64,000 nucleotides of DNA from Trichoplax sp. H2 (Eukaryota > Placozoa > Uniplacotomia > Trichoplacea), in NCBI GenBank assembly GCA_003344405.1, contig NOWV01000114.1:62001-126000 (forward strand). The letters are read 5' to 3'. A program made the position numbers and the translations under genes. Under the pieces are notes generated by a model. The model was not told the DNA's origin and did no database searches. It was given only the letters and a program-made list of their open reading frames with translations. Positions 1 to 10,759 of this stretch are shown here, one piece after another; position 1 is the stretch's first letter; every line of letters starts with the position of its first letter.

Positions 1-52
1 TCCCTAGTAATGTACATTATATTTGATACTAATGATACATTTTATTTCTAAG

Positions 53-1491
53 ATGGATCTCCAGACATCATCGAGGAAGCTTTATATTTGTTCAAAGCTA
101 ACATTTGGTTTAAGAATTATGAAGTTAAGGTTAGTATGTTTCGGTTTCACGGTACAGTAGTTGCTAAGAATTGCGTACTTCGTCTATTCTTAGAATAAAA
201 CTTACTGAAATAGTTGTTACTTCTCAATCATACAACGCCATAAGCGTTGGATGGTAATAATGATACGGTTGCCATAAAACACTACAGTACAAGGAGATTG
301 CGGATCGGCTGCTGCGATATATGCTTTGTGTTATCTATTAATACAGACTAGGAAACCAATATATAAAATTATCTTCCCTGTATAGGATAAAATTTAAGCT
401 TTCTTAGTTATGACGATATAATATACTCGTATGTTAATTAATTATTCTCCAATATTTTATGTATGAGTAAGTAAGTCTATGCAGATTTAGTGGTCTTAGT
501 CAGAAAATAGCACTAGCTTCCCGGTCATTGTGTGCGAGTATAGACAGCTAGTATTCTATAATATAGTCTCTTCAGTCCCCTTAGCTGAGAATTTTACGAA
601 GTAAGGTACTGCACTGTAGCTTACCAAACTTGTCAAAATGGCCATAAGCTGAATTTTGATATTCAACGATAGAGCCATTCGTAAAGCATGGAACTATTTT
701 TATTCAAAAATTACTATCGTATTCGTGTCATGTTTGTATTTAATATGTACACTTATTATTTAGAGCGATGCAGATAGAACTTTGATATACCTGACTCTTT
801 ATATATCTGAATGTCTTAAAAAATTGCAGAAGGTAAATTGAGATAAGGCGTGCTTTAACAGCGTCTTCATTTCTAATAATTTTGATGAGCTATTACGTGT
901 AATTGGGTCGTGATTGCATTTTATATGCTTTGTCTTTTATTAGTGTCCAACAAAAAATGCTGGTACTAAGGAATTATATACAGAAGCGTTAACCAATGTT
1001 GTTATACCAGGCGAGGCTGGATTCCCTCTTAGTTCTTTGTATCAGAAGCCCTCAAAATCAGACGGTGGTACTGCTGCATACATTAGCGATAAATTACCTA
1101 ACATCGAATAAATAGAACTGAATATTAACTACATACGAATATACGAAGAGTCACATTTATTTTACGTCATATTATTGCTTACAATTTGGATGACACTCAA
1201 ACTTACATTTATTTAAAAATGTTATCATTACTAATTTCTAATAGATTTAATGAGACTATATTTCACTCAATTACGTCAAGAGCTTGGTGTTCGTTTATTG
1301 GAAAAGGTCTACTGTGAACCTGATGGCAAGCCTAGCAAGGTATTTATACTTATATGAGAACTGATAAACCATTACGCAATGAAACTAGATATGGAAAATT
1401 GAATGTCATTCATATTGCTCGAATGTAATTCTAGTGGTGGATGTGTTTTTCCCGAAAGAAATTTATGGACAAGCGACTGGGGCAACCTTAA
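53..1491 (+). CDS. ARPC3: Actin-related protein 2/3 complex subunit 3 (ARPC3/p21-Arc), 3' part
   Basis: Subunit of the Arp2/3 complex, which nucleates branched actin filaments in the cytoplasm. Five exons are visible with fitting phases: 53-129 (DIIEEALYLFKANIWFKNYE), 764-832 (DRTLIYLTLYISECLKKLQ), 944-1064 (VIPGEAGFPLSSLYQKP), 1245-1339 (LMRLYFTQLRQELGVRLLEK) and 1435-1491 (WWMCFSRKKFMDKRL, then TAA). All introns are GT-AG. These match ARPC3 from about residue 40 to the C-terminus in order; the start lies left of the window. The C-terminal tail is about the usual length. I see no frameshift or missing block. Identification is by recognised family sequence and is very secure. Confidence 0.96.
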
Positions 1492-3323
1492 TTTAAGTTT
1501 TTAGAATGCCAGAAGCTACTTCAGCTACAAATAGAATCTTAACAGTTGTTATGAATTGTCTAAATAGTAGCATGACTATTTTGTATTGTACTTTATCAGT
1601 AGCCCTTAAAAATATCAGCGTACTTGATCTTGAATTGTGCATATCTACTGTTGAACGACCTTCAGCGGCTATTTTTGTTGTGCGACTCAGTAAACGTGTG
1701 AATACAATTTATGCATATTTTTGAATTCAAATTTGTCACTGTTGTACTCTAGATCAATAAAGTATATGAAATACAATTGCTGATGGTTTTTTAGGGCCAA
1801 GCTTAGAGTCTATTTATTCTGTCATTACTGAGACCAAGCGATTATTCTTGGGAATATCATCTATTACTATTTTAGAAAGTAGTTTTGACAATGATGCAGT
1901 GTGGAAGTTGGTATAAGAATAGTGTCACAAAGCTACAGCCTGAAAATATTTATCGTTGGATCCTACCTAACGTTAGGCATTTAATCAATATGCGATAAAT
2001 GGATTGTGACATGCATCACATTATCACAAATTCTACGCACAGTAAACACGGCAGCATCTTTAACATAAATAATCTTATGGATATGGTACCAACAAGTAGA
2101 ACGAATTTAAGAAAACTTTAAAACTTTTTACTCAGTGTACAAGTGCACTGTATGCCATAGCGTTACCTGTATTGCCAATTTACAAAATGCTGTACTAATA
2201 AAAATTGAGCATATAGTTTTATTCTAATTTGAATTTCAAGACGTTATTCTTACTAATGTAGAGAGTGAAGTCGAAGGAATAACGGCGCCAAATTAAATAG
2301 TTGAGATCAACACATAAAATACCTTGTTTCTAACCCGAAATTAGTCAAGTGCAACCCCAGTATTGTAGGAACGCGTTGATTGACACGTTAGAAGATAAGA
2401 ACTAACATTATGTGATACAAAAATTTTTCTTTAATAAAGTAGATAAACTCTTGATAAAATGTTCAATTCAATTAAATTATTATATATTATCGCTATGATA
2501 ATAATTCTTATTCTTAATCTCTTTATAGTTCATAGTATATTACTAATCTTCTCAATTTATTTTCAAACATTAATCAAATACAAGATGTATGTATCAGCAT
2601 AGGAAAGACATAGTGAAATGATTATTTTATAGTTGTGGCAAACAGCTACCCGAATGTAAGGGATCACATGGTACTTACAAGCAATTTTTAATACAAAGCA
2701 TTTATATATGTACGTACACTGTATAGATGCACGTATACGTATCGTGCTATACTTGTAGAACAAACATCTCTAAATCTCCACGTATGTATCTACTAGCATT
2801 GTCAAAAACGTTGCAAAGGAAATTTCTCGACTAACATGAAATACGTGACACGACATACATTGACAGTGTAAGTTAACATATTCTTCCTGCATTTATCAAT
2901 AGTAGTTTTATAATACTTTAAAAGAATTTAACATGTTTCGCAATTATATTGAATACGTAAAGTTACTAGACTTTAGAAATAGAGAAAATTTTTAATTATT
3001 CCTAGAGTATCGCGTAAAAGTGTTTTAAAAATAATCTTACTTATCAACCGTACAGTTCATACCTTCGGTCGGTATTCACGGTATTGTATTAGTCGTCACA
3101 ATAAGTTAAAACGATCTGATGAGGGTGAATACTACCGGATATGTCCCATATTTAGACAATGTACTATGGATTTTAGCAATGAAGTACAGTAGTATCGTGT
3201 ACAGTAATATGCGTATCAAGAAGGTCCTCAAACTGAGTTAAAGTAAGACGAAAAGAGGCTTTTAAATAAGACTACTACTGATACGTCCGTAACTAAGGAG
3301 AACATCATTCAATATTCAACGAT
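1492..3323. other. Intergenic stretch with possible orphan exons
   Basis: No gene can be assigned here. Two stretches on the + strand look weakly coding: 1506-1695 (open frame with LSVALKNISVLDLELCIST, ending near a CAG/TAAACG boundary) and 1793-1912 (after a T-rich tract and AG; reads LESIYSVITETKRLFLGISS and ends at a GTATAA donor-like site). They could be exons of an unrecognised small gene or chance open frames. The rest is AT-rich sequence with no repeat or RNA gene that I recognise. Confidence 0.3.
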
Positions 3324-5191
3324 ATGGACGAAATTGGTAATATTGATTATTCAGGAAGATAGAACCTAAATTCTATGTGCCAAAAAATCCGTATTTTGTT
3401 ATAATCAAAACTCTAATGCATGCCATAACCTGCTACTGTAGCTGATCCACTTTATAATCCGAACCGTTACGGACCAAGTAAGAAAATAATAGCGGATTCT
3501 CTGGAATTACTGGTAGAAGAACACAAAATTTTCATGCAAGAGGGGAGACAGGGTTTGCGACCTATGTTTTTCAAGACGGATAAGATAGCAGGTAATTCAG
3601 ATTTTATGTTTTCTAATAGTTAATTCTTACTACTGTGTCTGTATGCCGCAATGACTGCTTACCAACTATTTATGATTCTTAAGTACAGTATGATATTTAT
3701 CCATTCGATAACTAAAATATCGAATATTGGAGATAAAATAGTAAACTATTCATTAAGTACTGCATGGAAGAGCTGTCTTTACTTTCATACTTTTTTAAAA
3801 TATTATTTTATGCATCTTCCATAGAAATTGTCTTCACTCTATGCGACTTTTTCGTTGTGGAAGAGATTGTACGCTATGCAACAATAGAAATCTTCAATAG
3901 GTAAAAGAGATCCATTTATGTCCTTTAGTGTCAGTATGTAAGCTACAGTAATTACAATTTTTTTATTCTTACAAGGTTTGAGATTGAGCACATTCGCAGT
4001 GCTTTTATCTATTTTAGATCAGAATACAAGCAGATTACTGATTTAAAAAGACGATGGTATGAAGTTGAAAAAATAATTGTATATCAACTGCCCTTGCGAA
4101 TCCTAACTTGTTTGCAGATATGTGCGAAAATATACGCAAGCAACAACAATGTAAGTTTGAGTGAAACTATTTCACCGTATTTACCGAATGGTAGAGAGAT
4201 GGCTAACTATACTGCATCAGTCCTTCATGACTACAGCATTGCATGTACTCATTGTACTGTATTATATCACTGACGACTATCTATTTATTAAAATCAATTT
4301 TAAATATCTATTAAATACAACAGAAAAATCAAATTACAGTGAACGAAATAAAAAATCTCTTGGATCGAATAACGGGAAATAGTCATGCCTCTAATATAAT
4401 TTTAGATTCAGAAGTATACGTTTTAGAAACACTACAGTACGATTTAGGTGTAATTATGCCATATACTTTTGTCGAAACTTTACTAGAAGCTCTAGGTAGG
4501 ACTTGAGTACATGTAAATACAAACCGGATGAAAGTTAATATCATGTTCCTATATTTTTATGAGATTAGTAGATACAGGGAACATTACACAACTGCTTCTT
4601 AAAATAATAAGTAGCTCTGTGAAAATTAAGTCTTTAAATTTATCCTGACTCCTGATTCCTCATGGTTGATACTAGTACTCTTATGCTACATTTCACAGGT
4701 TTCGATCTACAAGAAACCAAGATTCAAGCTCTTCACAAACCTTGTGTAGCTTTGTTAGACATAACATACATGAGGCATACTCAAATATATGAAAGAATAA
4801 ATCGTGAATTTTATGCGAATAATCCTAAGAAAGTTCTCACTGATCTAAGCAAAATGATCATTAAGTACGACTATAAACTTCTTGCAGTGGCAATTGTGAC
4901 GTCAGCAAGTTTCGTTGTTGCAGGAAATGAAAATAAGAGTTTTCCTTTCAAGGTCAGAGCAATGACATTAAGCGATTATTTATAGTGCTGATTGATCAAC
5001 TGCAGTAGTACAAACGTTATGAACCAAAAGAAATGATTGATCAAAATACTTCAAATACTGTACTTTAATAAACAATTTTACAGGTTATCGACAAACTTAG
5101 CAACTGGTCATCTATTGCATTCTCAGATATCCAGAAATTCACATTTGGTATTCTTGAAATAATTAAAGGTGATTATAGTAAAGTAAAATGA
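3324..5191 (+). CDS. CNTD1: Cyclin N-terminal domain-containing protein 1 (CNTD1-like)
   Basis: CNTD1 is a cyclin-like protein needed in mammals to turn meiotic recombination intermediates into crossovers. Exons: 3324-3336 (short, tentative start), 3442-3591, 3825-3900, 3976-4150, 4324-4495, 4699-4952, 5084-5191 (TGA). Phases agree across every junction after the first. Diagnostic stretches: LRILTCLQICAKIYASNNN and ILDSEVYVLETLQYDLGV in the cyclin fold, YTFVETLLEALG, the second helical block CVALLDITYMRHTQIYERIN, and KLLAVAIVTSASFVVAG. Predicted length is about 280 residues, slightly below the human protein. The N-terminal exon is the weakest part, since only four codons precede the first intron. 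Other cyclins fit less well, because the VETLLEALG and LLAVAIVTSASF blocks are CNTD1-like. Confidence 0.88.
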
Positions 5192-8090
5192 AAGGTTATA
5201 TCATATGAGACAGTGTATAAGTTTAACTGTAAGCTTTACTTTTGGATCCGTACACCTTTACAGTGAATAAATTGTTACTTTGTAGATTAAGGAACAACTT
5301 AATACGCATCATCTGCGTAAATCTAATAAATGTCGTAACGTCTGTTTAAAATACCATTGTTTTAAGCGCGTGTGTAATAATAATCAATTATAATCAATTT
5401 ATTGCAATTTAATAAATAACATGTCAATTATCCTTTAAGTCTTATTTGGGACTAAATGTAAATATATGTTATGAATTGTAATCTAAAAATAAAGTACTAT
5501 TGTGTTGTAAAAGAATGTGCATACACATGAAAATTTAGTAATCCACAACGTACAGTGTGACATTGTTATCTTAAATATAGAATCATTTCTAAAATGTTAT
5601 ATCGAAAAGTTATTATCGTAAATCAGTTTATACTATAGTTTTCGTTTTGTTGAAAAGATACTGTATTATTATATTAACGAAGTACAATTTTGATCCTGAA
5701 AGATAAAGAATCTTAATTTATAGCAAAATACCACAAAAACATTAATGTTAGATATACGAGTGTATATTCTCTTTACGAGAGTCACCCTTCAAATTAAAAT
5801 AGCGACTAAATAACATATACTTATCGTGCCGCATCTGAACTCCATTTCTGTTGCATCGCTTAATAACGTAAAATGTTCTTAAAGTAGTTTTTATACTGTG
5901 ACATCCCATAGTTCATTAAAAGCAATGGTTTACGGTTCAATTTATGGATTGTTTAATGGGAGCCAACTTATCACCCATAATTGTAATCCTGTATCAGACG
6001 CACATTTTCTGTACTAAATTCTATGCAAACCATTAGTACCAATCGATAGCGAACTCAACCAGCTACAAATTAGCTGGTGGTGAAGGAGGGAGGTTCGAAT
6101 CTCTCTGATTCCATAATAACATATTAATCACTTCGTTAATATAAAAGTCTATACATTACTATATATTAAATTTTAATAAAATTGTATTCTATGGCCAGAT
6201 ATTATTCAATCAACTTACATTGGAATTATTTTGCTTGTGGCTATTATGAAGGCTTGATGGTCTATAACGTTTATATTATACTTTTCAATTACATGTAGAC
6301 ACAACTATGTTTATTATATTTTAAGGTAACTAAACAAAGTTTACATCTACGAACCTGGCGAGATATAATAAAACTGCCATGATTATCCAAGCGGTAATTA
6401 GAATTAGGGGAAGAGGGGTTTCGTTACTGGATTGTAAATCTACAGCTACAAAAACAAGTTAAGACTCAAACACTAACAACGATAAATCAAAAATGGTAAT
6501 GAATAGACAAAGAAGCTAAATGCTAGTACTGTTTACAGACAGGATTAATAGCTATGATTTAGCAGCACACTTACAATCCTGGAAACATTGTGTATCCGTA
6601 CAATGGGTTTGAGAATTTCTTATCTGAAGTAATAAACAATTGTAATTATGATTATTCATTGCAGCAAAAATCGAATTCGTGTTAATTTATCTGATAACTG
6701 ATCCATCCAATTTCATTAGTTAATTGCTTGATATTCATCAGTAATTTCATATTATAGCGTTCAATTTCTACTAAAACACAATACTATGCTGCACTTATTT
6801 TCTGATGACATGTCCCATTTATCGATGGTCTTTACTTACCAATGAAATAAGCCTTCTCATCGCTCCTTCCTGGTCAAATACGCATTCGCAAGGATCATAA
6901 TTAGGATTTGCCATCTTGCACTTCTAATTTAGCGTCTGGAATCACTTTTCTGGACACAACAGCGACAAAATGGAAGACGACAATGAAAAACCGCAGTGTA
7001 AAGTTACAGCATTTTAAAGCAGGTAGAGGTAGACAGCAGGAATTAAAAATGCATATATGAACGTATACTATTACTCGCTTATGTCAGCGAAGTTTCATTG
7101 CGATGCAGTAAAATTGCGGCTAAACTTTATAAAGTGTTTACTGTTAATTAAAAAAATATGTTGTACAGTAATTTCTACAAACCGGTAACAATTGTTACTA
7201 AAAACTTAACGGCATGCAGTCTGTATTTCCAAATTTTAATTAAGATCAAGCACGCCTCTTTAAAATATTTTCATCACTATACAGTACTAGTTATTCTTTA
7301 CAACCAAAACATCGTAAGTTCATTATATACGCTTAATTATAATTATCAGTAATTGCTTATTGACTGGACTAGCTTTATAAACTTGGATGGCCTATGTAAT
7401 ACGACTAGAAAAGTCTCGCAGATAAGCCATAATTAATTATTATGACTAGCATTATACCAATGTTAGCCTCTATTTCCGTAATGTCCATCAGTACTTACTC
7501 AGTCGGGAGTTTACAGCAACTAGTAATAATTGCCTAGTGAGATCACGCAAAAGGTATTGCTATTCATGTAATACTATGTACGAGTATGCTGTACTGAGCT
7601 TGTCGTTGGTAAATAAATAAAGAACAGTCGGATCATATCTAATATACTGTACAGTCAGTCATAAGAGAATATATCTATAGTTTGCAGTATGATGCCATCT
7701 GTTTTACTACGATAGATGTAACAATTTACCACACTTCATTTTATAGGAAAAATAAATTATGTGAAAACGCAACAATCACTTTCCGGTAAATTCTCTCAAA
7801 TCCCGAAACACATTCCCTTGTTACAGTGTTAATTGTAAATGCGCTTGTAAACAACTACTCAACTCCTAGTTATTTATATTTATATTCAATAAATTTTGAT
7901 TTTAAAGGAAAAATATTTATCAATACTGCAGTGCTAGTTTTCTCCTCAGGTTGTGAAATTTCAGTAACATTCAAAAGACGAGCAGCGTATGATAAAAAAA
8001 TTTTATTATGGCCACTTACTGTACTTCCGAGGTTCGAGTTACGATAGAATAAATCCACCCACTCGGAAGTCGTAAAGCTCATTTATACGT
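5192..8090. other. Intergenic AT-rich stretch, no gene seen
   Basis: Almost 3 kb between CNTD1 and the palindromic array upstream of SPRING1. Open frames are short, not bounded by plausible splice sites, and resemble no family I know. Weak tRNA-like fragments near 6058-6112 and 6376-6450 do not fold into a full cloverleaf and are not called. Confidence 0.6.
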
Positions 8091-8202
8091 TACAGTACTG
8101 CCAGAGAATTCAGGAAGTCCCTGGTACAGTACTGTACAGTACAGTATACCGTACTGTACAGTACCGTACCAGGGACTTCCTGAATTCTCTGGCAGTACTG
8201 TA
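8091..8202. repeat. 112 bp near-perfect inverted repeat (hairpin element)
   Basis: The left arm 8091-8127 and right arm 8166-8202 are exact reverse complements over 37 bp; they contain the non-repetitive core GCCAGAGAATTCAGGAAGTC. The 38 bp between them is itself almost self-complementary and made of GTAC words, so the whole unit could extrude as a cruciform or fold as an RNA hairpin. It resembles a short inverted-repeat mobile element (MITE-like) built on the array sequence, but I see no clear target-site duplication. Confidence 0.88.
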
Positions 8203-8625
8203 CTGTACTGTATATTATGTACTGTATGACATACTGTAGTACAGTACTGTACTGTACAGTACAGTATGACAATCTGTTGTTAAAACTGTACAGTACTAAG
8301 ACTGAAAGATTTTCTTCTCTTTTTCCTACTGTGTACAGTACACTGTACTGTACAGTACTGTACATTCTGTAGTCTGCACTGTAATAAAAGGTGCCTGGGA
8401 CTACAGTACAGTACGGTAGTACTGTACAGTACAGTTGTACAGTACAATGTACTGTACAGTACTGTAGTTCCGTTATTCCGCTGTGCATTGTACAATGTAC
8501 TGTACAGTACTGTACTGTACAGTACAGTACAGTACATTTTGTAGTCTGCACTGTACAGTACTGTACAGTACTGTACAGTACTACAGTACTGGAGTTATAT
8601 TTTTATGTACTGTACAGTACAGTAG
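8091..8625. repeat. TACTGTACAGTA palindromic array upstream of SPRING1
   Basis: About 530 bp dominated by overlapping TACTGTACAGTA/GTACTGTAC words, which are self-complementary. It holds a 112 bp hairpin at its left end (8091-8202, listed separately) and an imperfect direct duplication of a 23-25 bp block containing GTAGTCTGCACTGTA (8359-8383 and 8533-8555). The array ends about 125 bp before the SPRING1 start codon. Long open frames rich in Tyr-Cys-Thr-Val on both strands here are repeat artefacts. Confidence 0.9.
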
Positions 8626-8751
8626 TTGTTTGGCGAACGATGTTGTATTAATACTTGATCTAGTATTTACGGTTTAAGACTTAGCGAGCTAGTTTATAAA
8701 CAACACAAAACTTGTGAAGATATTAGTCTTCACGAATAACTAATTCCTTTA

Positions 8752-10512
8752 ATGTATTCTTACTTAACGCGTTATGCACGCAGTTGTTATCGTCGTCGTA
8801 TTTTATTTTCGTTTATTCTTTTAACGTTTACTGCATTATCATTGCTATTTTTACCGTTAAGAAAGGTAAGGTGCTTCAAGATAAAAGTTCTACATTTTCC
8901 CTTAATTTCTTTATAATGCTATATTATTAACTTAACATGTTGCAAATATATACTAATTATAATTATGAGCTGCAACTTGGCTATATATAGTACTGTAATC
9001 ATCTTAAAGTCCTAATACAAATATTCTAAGTTAAAAACTGTCAAACTTTCATGCACAGCAATGAATATCAAATGATCTATGCTTATTTTTGGGGCTTATT
9101 TTGTTTAATCTGAATTATTGGTGCTAAGAATTGCTATGGAACAACGTTTAACAATTTAGGACAATAGAAATCAACTAAACAAATATCAAAAACCGTCAAC
9201 AATTGTGACAGTTCCTGCTTCAAACAGATTTCTGAGGCCATCCACATTCTTGCCTAACGAACCTCACATACGTTCGTTAAAAGGAGGTAAATCCTTGCAC
9301 AAACCTTATCCAAGTAAAATCAAGTGTCTAAATACGAGACAGGGGAGAGATTTAGTTGCTGACGATCAAGGCAAGTGTTGTTATGTATTTTTAAGGATAT
9401 TGAAATATAATTGATCGGTTTATTGCTTAGGTGTGGAATACTACTATAAATTATTCAATGTTCAACGTTTATTATTTACAGTTAAACATTTCTTTAAAAG
9501 TTGTACGAGTTAAATTAGATTATGCCAAATATGATTACTAATAGTAGTAAAACTAAAACTAATAAAGTAAATATTGTTTACCTGTTTTACATCTAGGTTT
9601 AATCTGTAATCGTTCTCGATTACTAAATAATGGATGTTGTGGCAAGATAACTTTAAAGAGAAATTTCGGAAGCGCTTGCCACACCTGCAACAGTAATCGT
9701 TGCTGTGATCAATACGAATTCTGTGTTTCCTGTTGTCAATATCGGAAAGAAGTAAGAGCGTACAAAGCATATCGTACATGTTACATGGCGTATATTCTTA
9801 CATAAATTATTTTTTAGCAATGACGATTTTAAGAACAAAATACTATGCGGTGCTTATATGCAAATCTTACCTAAAAATGATAATACTATATAATAAGAGT
9901 GATAGTATAGTAAAGATGTGACTTTAAATACATCGTGCAGTTCGCACGCAATGTTGTACTGAATCTGTAGACGTTGGAATTGTGAGCTGTAAAGTAAAGA
10001 TAGAAATACTTTCCTGCATAAAATAGCTCGCTTACTAAACTTTGAAAGGCAAGCATTTGTTTATTTTAATTCTAGGTAATTAAATCTCGTTTGTACGAAT
10101 ATACGAATATAAACATCTAACATTATCATTGTACCTAACCGACATAATATGATATAGCATAATCGGAATGCTCGCGATTATAATTTAGTATCGAGTGTAT
10201 CATTGAAATTAAACTAATACTGTCTATTTTAGGCCTTAGACCTGAAAGAAATAATCCGTAATTCACCTGACGGAATCCAACAACTTCTTACCTCGGCAAA
10301 GACCCGCTTCGAGTTTTGTTTAATCCAGTGTAGAACATCTTCACGTGTAATTTGCATTTACATGGTTTCATCTAATACTGTTTATAATATCGTAGCTGTC
10401 CCTTACCTAATTTACTTTTTCTACCGAATAGAGCGTTCATCACGAAAATAGTTACAGGGATTCTACATTTCGTTTTTGTTACGGAGCGGAAGCAGCAGAA
10501 TTAACCTCTTAA
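8752..10512 (+). CDS. SPRING1: SREBF pathway regulator in Golgi 1 (SPRING1/C12orf49 homologue)
   Basis: SPRING1 is a Golgi/ER type II membrane protein that supports maturation and trafficking of site-1 protease and so activates SREBP-driven lipid synthesis. Exons: 8752-8865, 9160-9370, 9597-9751, 10233-10346, 10432-10512 (TAA), all phase-consistent. Exon 1 encodes a basic stretch (YRRR) and a single hydrophobic anchor (ILLTFTALSLLFLPL). Exons 2-3 carry CLNTRQGRDLVADDQ and the Cys-rich core (NNGCCGKI, CHTCNSNRCCDQYEFCVSCC). Exon 4 has RFEFCLIQCRTSS and exon 5 VHHENSYRDS...FCYG, matching the family tail. Length about 224 residues, normal for the family. Intron 2 (9371-9596) begins with GCAAGT, a GC-AG intron; only this splice keeps the frame. 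A dense palindromic array precedes the gene. Confidence 0.94.
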
Positions 10513-10759
10513 AAAAAATAGAGTTAACTTTTAAAACCGTCAGATTTCAGTTATCCACGTAATGAATCTAAATAGAATCTACTTGGAGTAGTGGTACTAC
10601 CAGTAGATTATATCAACTTCATTTACATACACGAACAAAAGTAAGAAGACGATGTCAAAATTAGTAGATGCAGTATTATTATCATATACCAATATTATAA
10701 ACCGATTATCTCGATCTCTGATTTATTAACTTATGGTTGCATGAAAGTAAGACATAAAA

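Noticed and set aside
6058-6112. tRNA-like fragment (8 bp hairpin ACCAGCTA/TAGCTGGT, then GGTTCGAATC resembling a T-arm)
   Set aside because: No matching 5' acceptor strand, poor T-stem pairing and no D or anticodon arm in the right places. A second piece at 6376-6450 with GATTGTAAATC also fails to fold. At most decayed tRNA relics.
8090-8677. Long open frames on both strands (up to 153 codons) rich in Tyr-Cys-Thr-Val
   Set aside because: They arise because the 10 bp GTACT-GTACA repeat has few stops in any frame. Composition is purely repeat-driven and both strands are open at once.
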